64,000 bases of DNA from contig NC_133526.1 of the NCBI RefSeq assembly GCF_048544455.1, forward strand, positions 9,254,001-9,318,000. Direction: 5' to 3'. The translations under genes and the position numbers were made by a program. The notes under the pieces were generated by a model. That model made no database searches. It worked only from the letters and a program-made list of their open reading frames with translations, and was not told where the DNA came from. Shown here piece by piece: positions 45,974 to 55,724 of this stretch. The stretch's first letter is position 1. Each line of letters opens with the position of its first letter. This DNA is from Silene latifolia (taxonomy: Eukaryota; Streptophyta; Magnoliopsida; Caryophyllales; Caryophyllaceae).

Positions 45974-46933
45974 TCAGCCAAATGAGTGAAAGTTTCTTTT
46001 CTCTTCTTTATCAATTGGGGCAGAAGACTCGCAACAAGACACACTTACGCCTCTAGGACGTAGAGATTTACGGGAGAAAGACCTACTTGTAGAACAAGTA
46101 GATACATTGTGTCTCGGAGATTCTTCCCCTTGGCTTTGATTCTTCTTGGAATTATTAATTCTCTTCGTCTCACTCACTTGTCGATTTGGAGGATACCTGC
46201 AAAATCTACGTGAGGGGTACCTGCAAAGCCTACGTGTAGGCGAGGCACGTGACATTTTACCAAAAGAAGGACTCTTGTACTTCTTAGGACGAGCTGAAAA
46301 AAGGAAAGGCTGATGATGATCAGTTGAATCATTATGGGCTTGGAAGCAAACAGAAGTGTTGGTCGTGTCATTCGTCCAAGAAACAGGTAAGCAGAAATTA
46401 GGGGCGACAACCGTAGGGTCTCCTTGGAGAATTTGAGTACCAGAAAGAGACAAGTTGTCACAAAAAGAGAAAGAACTCGAGCTAGTGCCACCAATTGAGG
46501 ACTCCCTCAAAATAATACCATCAACCCCATCGATGTCACCCGAACAGGAAACCGTGTCATCATTTACCATCACCGTCTTCATTTTTTGCTTTTTAGAACG
46601 TCTTCTTCTCTTCTTTCTCTTATAATGATCTCTTGTAATTCCTCCCTCCTTGGTGACCTTGATGTTAAGGATCCGAATTGTCATAGTAGACAAGTCTCTT
46701 TTATTATAAAAGCTCACCTTACTACCTTGGAGCATTTTTTGATAAGCTTGTCCGGAGATTTTTAGCTTTGAATTTCCTCCACCTTTTCTTGAGAACTCGA
46801 GAATCGAGTTTTTAGGAAAATGCTCATTATCACCCATTTGAGAGTCTTTTTGATTGTGTGCCAAATCAAAATTAGGAGAAGAAATTTCTTCGAGATATAT
46901 AGGAGTGCCATCATCCGAAATGCATGTATCCAT
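45974..46933 (-). CDS. Downstream frame of the TPR gene, basic Ser-rich protein
   Basis: An open frame of about 319 residues from the first ATG (46933). It starts MDTCISDDGTPIYLEEISS. It contains a strongly basic nuclear-localisation-like cluster (KRKKRRRRSKKQKMK), a Ser/Asp-rich middle and an Arg-rich C-terminus with repeated CRYPSRRFCRYP-type sequence. I recognise no domain. It overlaps the end of the TPR frame and has no promoter spacing of its own, so it is most likely the C-terminal part of the same gene or retrocopy, out of frame in this sequence. Confidence 0.5.
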   Translation of the reverse strand: MDTCISDDGTPIYLEEISSPNFDLAHNQKDSQMGDNEHFPKNSILEFSRKGGGNSKLKISGQAYQKMLQGSKVSFYNKRDLSTMTIRILNIKVTKEGGITRDHYKRKKRRRRSKKQKMKTVMVNDDTVSCSGDIDGVDGIILRESSIGGTSSSSFSFCDNLSLSGTQILQGDPTVVAPNFCLPVSWTNDTTNTSVCFQAHNDSTDHHQPFLFSARPKKYKSPSFGKMSRASPTRRLCRYPSRRFCRYPPNRQVSETKRINNSKKNQSQGEESPRHNVSTCSTSRSFSRKSLRPRGVSVSCCESSAPIDKEEKRNFHSFG

Positions 46934-46979
46934 GACAGTGGAGTAACGCAAGAGCCACAAGAAGATCCCCCGTTATCGT

Positions 46980-47615
46980 TTACCAAGATGTTCCCAGTAT
47001 TATCATCAGGATAGGTTTTTTACTCTCCCTAGTCACCTCACATGACAACTGGTCATCAAAACTTCTTTTACCGTTATGATTAATAGCCCGTAGACTCTTA
47101 ACGACATTCAGTTCTCTAAGGATATCTTTATTCTTAGGTTCAAGCATTGACGCAGTTTCAAGATCAGTTTGCGCTTCCATGAGCATATTAGTCTTCATAC
47201 AAGCTACAGCTCTACGAAATTGAGCTTTAGCATTTTTAGGGTAGGACGACAAGACCAAAGAGCAGAAGTTTATGGCCGCCTCATACTCATGGAGCTTATT
47301 AGCACAAGCCGCTAAATTCAAGTTTAAAGAAATTGCTAATTGCAAAACAGATTCAACTTCGTAGCCCTCCATGGATTCCAAAACTAAACATAAGAGCCGA
47401 CATGCCATTTCATAGCAGCCGCCAGCCGATTCAAACAGATTTTGCTTAAAGAAGTCATTACCCCTCTCCTTAAGGAATTTAACCTTATTCAAATGGGTTT
47501 CTTCCATTGGTAAGAAAGAACTAAACAGTGACCAATCATCATCCTTAAGCTCACCATTTCCATGTGCAATAACAAAGTGTCTTAGAAAAATTTTATCAAT
47601 AGAAATGGTAGCCAT
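46980..47615 (-). CDS. TPR protein, FKBP-like TPR domain, intronless, probable retrocopy
   Basis: A 211-residue open frame starts at ATG 47615. Residues 40-165 form three tetratricopeptide repeats of the immunophilin/co-chaperone type: VKFLKERGNDFFKQNLFESA, SLNLNLAACANKLHEYEAAI, and KAQFRRAVACMKTNMLMEAQ. Such domains bind the C-terminal EEVD peptides of HSP90/HSP70. Plant relatives normally have several introns; here there are none. An AATAAA signal and a 46-A tract follow the downstream frame, so I infer a processed retrocopy. The frame ends soon after a run of six A. A second frame carries protein-like sequence across 46986-46762, and a third is open to 45974. This looks like a single longer gene with about two frame shifts (near 47,020 and 46,940), either real mutations or base-calling errors in homopolymers. 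Confidence 0.7.
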   Translation of the reverse strand: MATISIDKIFLRHFVIAHGNGELKDDDWSLFSSFLPMEETHLNKVKFLKERGNDFFKQNLFESAGGCYEMACRLLCLVLESMEGYEVESVLQLAISLNLNLAACANKLHEYEAAINFCSLVLSSYPKNAKAQFRRAVACMKTNMLMEAQTDLETASMLEPKNKDILRELNVVKSLRAINHNGKRSFDDQLSCEVTRESKKPILMIILGTSW

Positions 47616-48589
47616 AACGTTTCACAGAACAACCCCAACTCGAAAAAACTAAGATAGAGCACATAATTGATTACTAATCTAAATACTCTTCTAAGAGTAT
47701 ATTATTATGGGAAAACGAGAACCAGAGAAAAGCTTATAAATTAGGAGTACCGGACAAAATGTTATCGGAAAAACCACCGCACCTGACCCGACCCTCACCA
47801 CCGTAAACACCCATCCCGAGTCCACCCAAAACCCACTCTACTAGAAAAACCGACTATCAACACCCAAAAACCAGCAGCAACACCCTGACTCCTCAACACC
47901 AACCCCAAACAAGAACATCATCCGAAAAACAGATCAAAATACCATCAAACCAGACAGCCACAACCGACGACCAAAGATCACTCGGACATACACATAAAAA
48001 TCAAGACAAAATGGATAAGAAACATGAATCCCAATCAAACCCTCCAAAAAAGGTGAAAACAAGAAGTTATAATTATAAGACACAGATCTCGTGCTGCTGC
48101 AACCATACTCATACTGGGTAAATACCTTTGTTGTTGGCAGCAATGAAAAGGAAGGATGGCTAATTGGTTGTCTCAATACCACACAAAGATCAAACCTGCA
48201 TTATTACCGCAACATCCTCCGAACAATGAAAGGCAGACAAAAAAAAGGGTGTATGACAAAACCGGTTTATCTAATTAAAATAGAGATGAGTGAACGATCG
48301 CCGGAGATAGAGCTTGAAGACGGCCCTATCTCCGGCGATATGGTGGGACTCGAGAGGGACGGTGTGCAGACGGGCGATGCGGCAGTTGTAATAGCGGGGT
48401 TTTAGGGTTGTTGATTTGGGGTTTTTTTCTCTTTCTCTCTCTAGCGATAATACTTGGATCCTCCCCAAAGAATAAAATACTGTCGAAGTCTTATAATTCG
48501 TAAACTGTCTCTTACTTCCTTAGGTTACCATAAGCAGATCACTCTGAGTTAATGGGGTAGCGCACCGAAGAACAGCTTAAATTGTTGGC
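47616..48589. other. C/A-rich intergenic DNA
   Basis: No gene is recognised. 47,760-47,930 is C/A-rich and G-poor. A short plus-strand frame (48286-48405, MSERSPEIELEDGPISGD...) has no support. It contains a perfect 14-bp inverted repeat, ATCGCCGGAGATAG/CTATCTCCGGCGAT (48297-48310, 48326-48339). Confidence 0.4.
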
Positions 48590-49540
48590 CTTATTCAGCT
48601 ACAAACGGTATTATATCACAATCATGGAAACCAGAGTACTTCAGAAGCATTATCCGGGTTTGTGCAGGAAAAAAAAGTTTACAGTTGGGACTTAAATTGT
48701 ATGCAACATCAATTTACAGCTGTTACCATGGTGTACAACCGTTTTAATGTGATCACAACCGTTTTAACATGATCACAACCGTTTTAACATGAACGTGATA
48801 TAATACAACAGTTACTGGCTCATTATGTGAACTTGATATATCTTGCATTCCTATTGAAACAATATGCAGCTCTTCCTCAGTGATTGCTGCTAAAAAAACT
48901 CTAAATGCTTCAAGTTAATTAAAATACAAAAGTATGCTTCAATACACTCAGAAAAAATACATGACTTGGAGTAAATTTCTCAAACTGGCTAGTACTTGGA
49001 ACCATTGCGTGTCAAAATCAGTAAGAACAGGCTGTTATATACTGTTGTAATCTTCCTTCTGCTCTCTTGATATTTACCATGGACTTATCAACAATCAAGC
49101 GGGACAAATGACGAACTTATTTGAGGAGATCAGATGTAGCTGTACTACCTTTGGCACCATTTCAAATGCGTTTCTCGGTACATCTCAACTGAACCACCAT
49201 ATGCAACACAGAGTCACGGACTCAAAATACCCCGTGAATGATTAGTCTCAGCAAGAAAACCAGCTTGTAAAGCTGATTAGCAGGAAAACCAGCTTGTAAA
49301 GCTGATTTCACCAGGTCTGCTGCACTTTCTGATAAAGAGTGAGCAAACTCGTGATATGGTGCAACGCCCTAGAGTTTTGAAGTGCTTGGTTGCCGATATC
49401 AGATTTTGTAGCAACTTTAACAACCAGTTTTGAACCATCTTCGTATTCAGCATAATTCCGATTGCAGGTATCAAAAGTCGGGAAAACTGAATTCCTCTTG
49501 GGTGTCTTGGGAAACTTTTACAAAGATCTTTCCTATGCAA
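48590..49540 (-). pseudogene. Remnant copy A of the duplicated cassette (3' tail and flank of the helical-protein gene)
   Basis: Its 49,260-49,400 part matches the 3' coding end of the gene at 61,676 ('aggaaaaccagcttgtaaag', 'caccaggtctgctgcact'). 48,650-48,730 matches the 3' flank shared by both other copies ('gcaacatcaatttacagct'). The coding match is spread over different frames and the first ~130 codons are absent, so this is a degenerate fragment. The 'aaaccagcttgtaaagctgatt' segment is itself duplicated in tandem here (about 49,256-49,305). Confidence 0.75.
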
Positions 49541-49716
49541 TCAAATGGAAGGAATTTTTTTTGATAGATCAAAACCCAGGTTTTCATGCCAATCAAATCG
49601 AAATGTACACAACCAATCTACCACAATGTGTAGATTGTGGAATTGCTCAAACATTCCTTGATTGTATGTTATTGAACACTGTCTATTGAACATTGTCATA
49701 ATGCTTTAGCTACAAG

Positions 49717-49902
49717 CTATGTTACTCCGACACTTCACTTAAGTGCCGTGTCGCGTGTCAGACACGTGTCGGTGTCCGACACTTCGACACTTCGACACTT
49801 CAATTTAGACCACAAAACAGGAAAATTCACTCCAAATGGCCGTGTCCGACACGTCGACACGTGTCGGACACCGACACTTGTCGGCGTGTTTGAGTAACAC
49901 AG
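49717..49902. mobile_element. hAT-like foldback MITE
   Basis: An 8-bp TSD GCTACAAG lies at 49709-49716 and 49903-49910. TIRs are CTATGTTACTCCGACAC and, reverse-complemented, CTGTGTTACTCAAACAC. Inner arms pair through repeated GTGTCGGTGTCCGACACG. The 186-bp element is non-coding. Confidence 0.85.
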
Positions 49903-49994
49903 GCTACAAGTAATACCACAATGCCGCCGTAGATAGTCAAATTGCTCAAACATATGTATGTTGTCAACCAACATGCTATAAGTTGCTAGCCTCG

Positions 49995-50186
49995 CGCTAT
50001 TATCAATTTGTTTGTGAATAACAATAAATATTCGGCTCTAGTTATATTGGTCGGGTCAAGTTCGGGCTTGAGTTTGGGTGTCGGATCGGGCGCTATTATC
50101 AATTTGTTTGTGAATAACAATAAATATTTGGGTCTAATTTTACCGGTCGGGTAAGTTCGGGCTTGAGTTTGGGTGTCGGATCGGAT
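49995..50186. repeat. Two-unit 96-bp tandem duplication
   Basis: 'cgctattatcaatttgtttg' begins at 49995 and again at 50091. Each unit ends in 'gggcttgagtttgggtgtcg' then 'gatcgg'. Confidence 0.85.
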
Positions 50187-51419
50187 TCAGGTCATTCGGG
50201 TAGGTTAACGTACTGACCTATTGTAGACAATGTGGTCAATTATATGACCCGTTGAACTGGAGCAAGGCATTGTCAATCAAACTGTCAGCATTTCTGCCAA
50301 ATGCTCGAAAAGGCATGTCTAGCATTCTAGCAAACTGTCTTGGTCTTTGTCTTGGTCAAAGACAGATATGCTAACCCTTTCAACATAGGCTTTTCAGCGA
50401 TATGATTTCATTGGAAGGGAAAGCCACATATGCTAACCCTTTCAATCTAACATATCTATTCTGGGTTATCAAATAAATCTGAGACGATCTATATCATTAT
50501 GAATAATGCCATTGAAAATAGCCGTAAATAAAACTAAAACATAGGTGTGCCTTAATAAAATTAAAACATAGGGGTGCCTAAGTTTAAGGATCTTGGGAAA
50601 AAACCCAAAATCAAAACGGACAAAAAGGCAGTAACAAATAGCGGTACCGGATAACTGGAGATCTCTGAGCATGGCAGCGAATAGAGGTCAAAATCGATAA
50701 TCAAAGGTCGCCATAGAAGAGACAGCACTTGGTATAAGAGAGATTTAGGGGAATTTAGAGATCGATGTAGTTAAAAGTATGGAAATCAAATTGGAAACGA
50801 TGTTGAAATTAATTAAAAGGAGACGATATTTCAGAAATCGGAGATCGAATAAGAGATAGGAAGGAGAAAAATTACCAGATTCTCCTAAATTAGGGTTTTT
50901 AATTGATTTGTGCGCAAGAAATTCACCCGTCGCCTATTTACTTGAATTTATAGCAAAAGTAATCCAAGATTAGGTTTAGCTCATTAGGCCAATATAAAGT
51001 TTCAATTCGAATAAGTCAGATTAGAGCTGATCGAGTTAGGGTCAGCTAGAGCTGGCCATCAGTACGGACTGACCCGACCCGTCTTGACCTGCTATTTTAT
51101 GCAACTTGACCTGACCCGGTTCGGCCTGACCCGACCCGGCCTTAGCGCGGCATTAACTCTGGCCTGGCCCGGGTCCTGAAATTCTAGCCTAACCCGCCAT
51201 TTTAGCAAAAAATAAAAAAATAAAATAGTGCCTTGAGTCCTGGCGCGGGTCAAGCATATCCCAGCCCCGCCCCTCCCCCTGGCCTGGCCCAGGTCTGATT
51301 AGGAGAACCCGGCCCACTCCCCTGGTCAGCCCGGCCCTAGCCCGGCCCGAGTACAGGTCTGGGGTCAGCCACTCAGCTAGGTGGCCCATTATTTAAGAGG
51401 GATTGGATAAGAAAAAATC
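50187..51419. other. Intergenic DNA with (GACCCG)-type repeat block
   Basis: No gene is seen. 51,050-51,340 is rich in GACCCG/CCCGGCC words ('cctgacccgacccggcc'), a degenerate simple-sequence-like element of probable transposon origin. 50,470-50,680 has no recognisable coding sequence. Confidence 0.4.
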
Positions 51420-53250
51420 GACTCTCAAAGGTGGGAATCGTTTTAATGGTATCCTAGAATCTAAAACAATAACCAAATTGGGGTTGCAAGGATGTAGTTT
51501 GATTAGTGAAAATGAGGTGTATATTAATCTTACTCGAAACAACTCAATTTTGTAAGGCTCGATTGTGTAGACGGGAAAGGTGTTACGATGCTCCGGCTTC
51601 AAGGTCTTTCTAAATTGAAAGACCTTAAAGTTATGCACATACATGGTCTCAATCGAGTCGAGATTGATGTTACGGCTCTTGAATACTTGACCCTTATTAA
51701 GCTTAAAATGAATCAATGCAAAGTCAGAGCAGCTTTTAATTCTTGTAATAATTTGGTGGAATTGTTCATTATTGGTTCCGTACCAATTCAAAGGTAACAC
51801 TTGCATAAAGTGTCCGTACCAATTCAAAAGTAACATACTATAAATGTACTGTAAATTGACAATAATACCTTTATTTCCTCCTTATATTTACATAAATAAA
51901 TACTAATTTTTAGCCACAGACCAACCCAATAATACAAGCTTGTTTTGCTCTTTTGTCCCACTTTTACGCTCTTTTCTTAATTTCCCCAATTTTTATCATG
52001 TTACCTTTAAATTGGTAGAGAGGGAGTAATTAAGATCAGTTCTAGTCGTCTTACAAGATTGGATATTGTGGACTGCCTGAATTTGTCTCAAATTGAGCTT
52101 AATGCTTCCAAGATGGACTTCTTCATAGGCATCACATTGGTTGTTTTTCGCAATGAGTTTTCGTTACTCTTGGATTTTCGACATGTTAATTTCATAGAAT
52201 CATCCGAGCTCAAATGTTTCCTGTTAGTTTTAAGCCTAAAAATGCTTAAGAAGATCATACTTTCTGGCTTATTTAACCAAATGTAATACTGACCGAGATT
52301 TACTAAGGCCCTTTTTTTGGGCTTAATTTCAGCTCATTTCAGTTCTGTTTTAGTCCAGCTTCTTTTAGTTCAGCTGAGTTCTTCTCCTTACAAATTAACT
52401 CTTACTTCAGTTTAGCTCCATTAAATTCAGTTCAGTTTAGTTCAGTTAAGTTTAGTTCAGTTCAGACAGTTTCAGTCTAAAAGAACAGGTCCTTAACATG
52501 TGGTTGTGTGAACCTAAGAAGCTTCACTGTTTTATTTCTGATGACAAAGTGTATTAGGTTATGCAGCAGGTTGAGAATTTTGAGGATACTCTTCTCAGGC
52601 TGCTAGAGTTTGTGATACACCCCCATTTTCCCGTTACTATTTCCGGTGAGTGTGATTTTTAGCATTCCAACGATATAATAGTTGATTGACGATTTACCAT
52701 TCAGCTCTATATCAACTTATATGCAGCAATGCTCGCTTCTTTTCTTTCACTTGTGGATATAATAAGCACCTTATATTCTTAGGACGGTTCTAATTTGTGT
52801 GCCTACTACAGTGTAGATCGATTTTCTAAAAAACCAGAGAAAGTAAAATGACTGATATTCTGATATATACAGGTGAGCCATTTACATACTGTTGGTTTTT
52901 ATTTCTTTTTCCTGTTTAACTTGCCTAGATCGAGAGTAATTGTTATGGCAGGAAAGCTATTTCTATCGCGAGTTATACGTAACCATTTCCTGTATGTGGA
53001 TCTTATATGGATGTAAAGCTTTAAATCTCAAGTTTTATGGCTAAAACAGCAGGCTGCGCAAAACAATGCTCAACTGAACAAAATTGACTTGTTGGCAGAG
53101 AAGTTTGTTTTCGACTTGAAGTTAGATCAGTTCTCTGAATCAAACTGCACAGGTCAGAACTAACCTGTCTACAACTCAAGGTCGAGGGTATATTTTGGAA
53201 CGATTCCAACTGGAGACGGAAGATAACTCATTTAGCTTTGATATATGAGG
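51420..53250 (+). pseudogene. F-box/LRR-type gene remnant (copy B)
   Basis: LRR-like coding pieces on the plus strand are homologous to those at 58.6-61.2 kb: 'GILESKTITKLGLQGCSLI' (about 51,440-51,500), 'LEYLTLIKLKMNQCKVRAAF' (51,680-51,740), 'DCLNLSQIELNASKMDF' (about 52,070-52,120) and an exon-like piece QVENFEDTLLRLLEFVIHP (about 52,567-52,625). The Leu/Ile/Asn spacing is that of the LRR part of plant F-box/FBD/LRR proteins. No F-box is seen, frames shift and stops occur between pieces, so this is a decayed copy. Confidence 0.6.
52307..52493. mobile_element. Tourist-like MITE present in copy B, absent from copy C
   Basis: TIRs are GGCCCTTTTTTTGGGCTT and the reverse complement of AAAAGAACAGGTCC. 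The interior is rich in 'agttcagttcagtt' words. TSD TAA (52304-52306, 52494-52496). The paralogous site near 59,562 reads 'actaatatgtgg' with no insert and a single TAA, which fixes the boundaries. Confidence 0.8.
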
Positions 53251-53728
53251 CCTTGAGGGCATCCTAGTTTCATCTAATCAGGAAGTTATGGATATCTGAA
53301 AGTTGACCCAGAAATCCGACATGGAACTGTCTGTACTCAAAATTAAATACGTAACTCGAGAATAAATGAGTACATTATAATGGATTGAAGGTAGCAAGAA
53401 CAATAATACAGATAAGACGGTGTTCTTAAGAGTTTGGTGATCTCCTTGACAGTTTTGAAACAATCAACATTGTCTAAGGACAAAGCATTATCGAGTTTGT
53501 GCAGAAAAAAAAGAGTTTGCCATTGGGGCTATGGTACATTGAACACGACACCGAATTATTGTACGCAACATCAATTTACAGCTCTTCACCACTAATTACA
53601 TGCTTCAAGTTTGAATACAAAAGCATGCTTCAGTCATACATTCAGAAACAAAACAAGACTTATTCAACAGCAAATTTCTCAAACTGGCTGTGTGTTGCTG
53701 TGGAGAAGGTGGATAGTAAACGGAACCG

Positions 53729-55098
53729 TTATGTGTCAAAATCAGTCTTCTTTCTGCTCTCTGGATATCTACAATGAACAGAATTCTTCTTGAGTGTCTT
53801 TTGAATGCCCTTTGCAACGCCTTTGACAAGGAAACGGAATTGCTCGAAGTAGTCGACCATGACATCAACCATAATTTCAAGCTTCAGAAGGATTCTCTCT
53901 GCCCTGCTCTTCCTAACAACAAGTACTGTTTTAGTTAACCTAAGCATTATCATAGCTTTAGTTGTACGGCGCTCCCTGATCAGCAATCTCTTCACCAACT
54001 TATAACTTCTCTGCAACTTTTCGCTAATCTTTTCCAGTTTTGTGCTTAGCTTAGTCAATTCAGGGTAAATCTTGTAAACTTTCGCAACTTTCGTGTAAAA
54101 TCTAACTTCCTTTTGTGCTTTTGAAAGCAAGGCCTTTGATTTTTCCTCCATGCTCTTTCTGAACTTTTTCTTGCTCAACTTGAGTGCCGTAGGGCCAATG
54201 TAACTAACTATCTCATTCATTTTGTCAAGTTTCGAGTTCAATAACCATGGAATGATTTTGACATTTTCCTACATTTTTTTTCCAAAAATGTCATTATTAG
54301 AATCATGACAAATTAAAAACAACAATAATAGTAATAGACATAAACATATGAATGTAACATTACGTATAATCGATCCATTTCAATCAAGAAAAATCTTCAT
54401 GTGTTTACAGGCGAGGTCTCTCGAAACTATGAGAGCAACATTACGTATAATCGATCTAAGTAGCACAAGTCGTTAACAAATTGGAGTGAATTTCCGCACA
54501 AGAACACAATTGAAGTGAATTTCCGCACAAGAATACAACATTACGTGTAACTAAGAATGCTTTGAAATTTTCAACGAATTCAATCAAAACTTCTACATAG
54601 GAGCGATGATCGTGTAACATTTGCGCAAGTTCTCAAACAAAAATCTCCGAATTCAAAAGATCAGCGGAATATTAACAAATTGAAGTGAATTTCCGCACAA
54701 GAACACAATCGATAAATCAGAAAAGCAGGAGACGGTATAAAACATAAACAACATAAATATCAAGAAAATAATAATCGAACAAATCTTGCAAACAACGAAG
54801 AAACTTATATCTCAATCTTCTCATGAACACATACAAAGTAAATTTTGCCGAAATAACTTCAACTCCATAGAATTACAGTACTCCATAGCAAAGAAAGAAT
54901 CTATAGCTTAAATAACATACAAAACCTAAACTTCTCACATTAAATTCCGAGAAAAAGAACGAAAACAAGAACAATTACAGAGTATTTAGTTCCGATAAAG
55001 TGACGGAAAAAAGAATGTTAGCTAAAATTGAATTGAAGATAAAGTGAAGAACACAAAAAATGTGTAAGAAAGAGATTACGAACCGTAATTTTCTCCAT
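53729..55098 (-). CDS. Unrecognised basic helical protein, two exons (copy B, shortened)
   Basis: Exon 1 (55098-55084) encodes MEKIT. An intron of 815 bp (GTTCGT...TGTAG, 55083-54269) follows, then exon 2 (54268-53729), giving 184 residues. The protein is Lys-rich and helical: PTALKLSKKKFRKSMEEKSK, then repeated basic heptad-like stretches. It is about 60% like the copy at 61,676 by eye, with the same exon-intron structure and a related intron. The conserved C-terminal segment present in copy C is lost because the frame ends early, so this copy may be non-functional or altered. It converges on the F-box/LRR remnant. I recognise no domain; I cannot give a function. Confidence 0.65.
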
Positions 55099-55211
55099 TT
55101 TTGTGACGCTTTGAGATTCGCCGAACAGAGTACAGCGCAAGTTGAAGTGAAAGGAGCGAAAATGGCGTGCTAAGTTGTATAATGTCCGAAGGGAAATTTT
55201 GATATTGTTGT

Positions 55212-55222
55212 CCATATATATC
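55212..55222 (-). promoter_or_regulatory. TATA box of copy B
   Basis: Minus strand GGATATATATGG about 115 bases upstream of ATG 55098. The flanking 180 bp are conserved with copy C, where the box reads GGATATATAAGG. Confidence 0.55.
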
Positions 55223-55302
55223 CGCCTTTATGGGGTTTTGCGGAAGTTAATTGACGATAATACCCATGTGCAGAAGTACTTAAGGTTAAGGAGTGTCTTA
55301 TG

Positions 55303-55497
55303 CAATTGGTCTTCCTTGTGACGGGTCACCATTTGTGGCGGATATTTTGTGAGTACAAATGGTAATATAATGGGTTAGTGGAGAAAGGGGACATGAATAG
55401 TGTTGCAGAGAGAAAAAAAAATGGGTACTTTGTGAGGTAAAATGGTATCCGTCACTCAAGAGTGTCGGATATGTCATGTCTTCAATGAGAATTTGTG
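55303..55497. mobile_element. Foldback MITE, CA...TG family (copy 3)
   Basis: Begins CAATTGGTCTTCCTTGTGAC and ends GAGAATTTGTG. The GACGGAT/ATCCGTC words pair between the arms. The TSD is not clear. It sits at the same place relative to gene copy B as the MITE at 63,518 does to copy C. Confidence 0.6.
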
Positions 55498-55537
55498 TTA
55501 TGTTATACAGTATATGTAAAATTTTATATTTATATAT

Positions 55538-55724
55538 CAATTAGTCTTGCTGTAAACGGGTCGGAGCAAATGACGGGTAATGCCACTCACAAAACGAATA
55601 TGGGGGACAAGGTGGGGCACCTCCATGTGCTTCCCTCTCTCCTCTATTTGGGTCATTTGTGAGAGAAAATGGTATCCGTCACTCCAAAGTAACGGATACA
55701 TGCCGTCACAAATGAGATTTTGTG
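55538..55724. mobile_element. Foldback MITE, CA...TG family (copy 4)
   Basis: Begins CAATTAGTCTTGC and ends GAGATTTTGTG. Flanks TTTATATAT/TTTATATTT resemble a degenerate 9-bp TSD. Internal GACGGGT and ATCCGTCAC words are shared with the neighbouring copy. Confidence 0.6.

Noticed and set aside
53499-53793. Plus-strand frames opposite the 3' end of copy B
   Set aside because: They overlap the conserved 3' flank of the minus-strand gene, and the corresponding region of copy C is not open in the same way.
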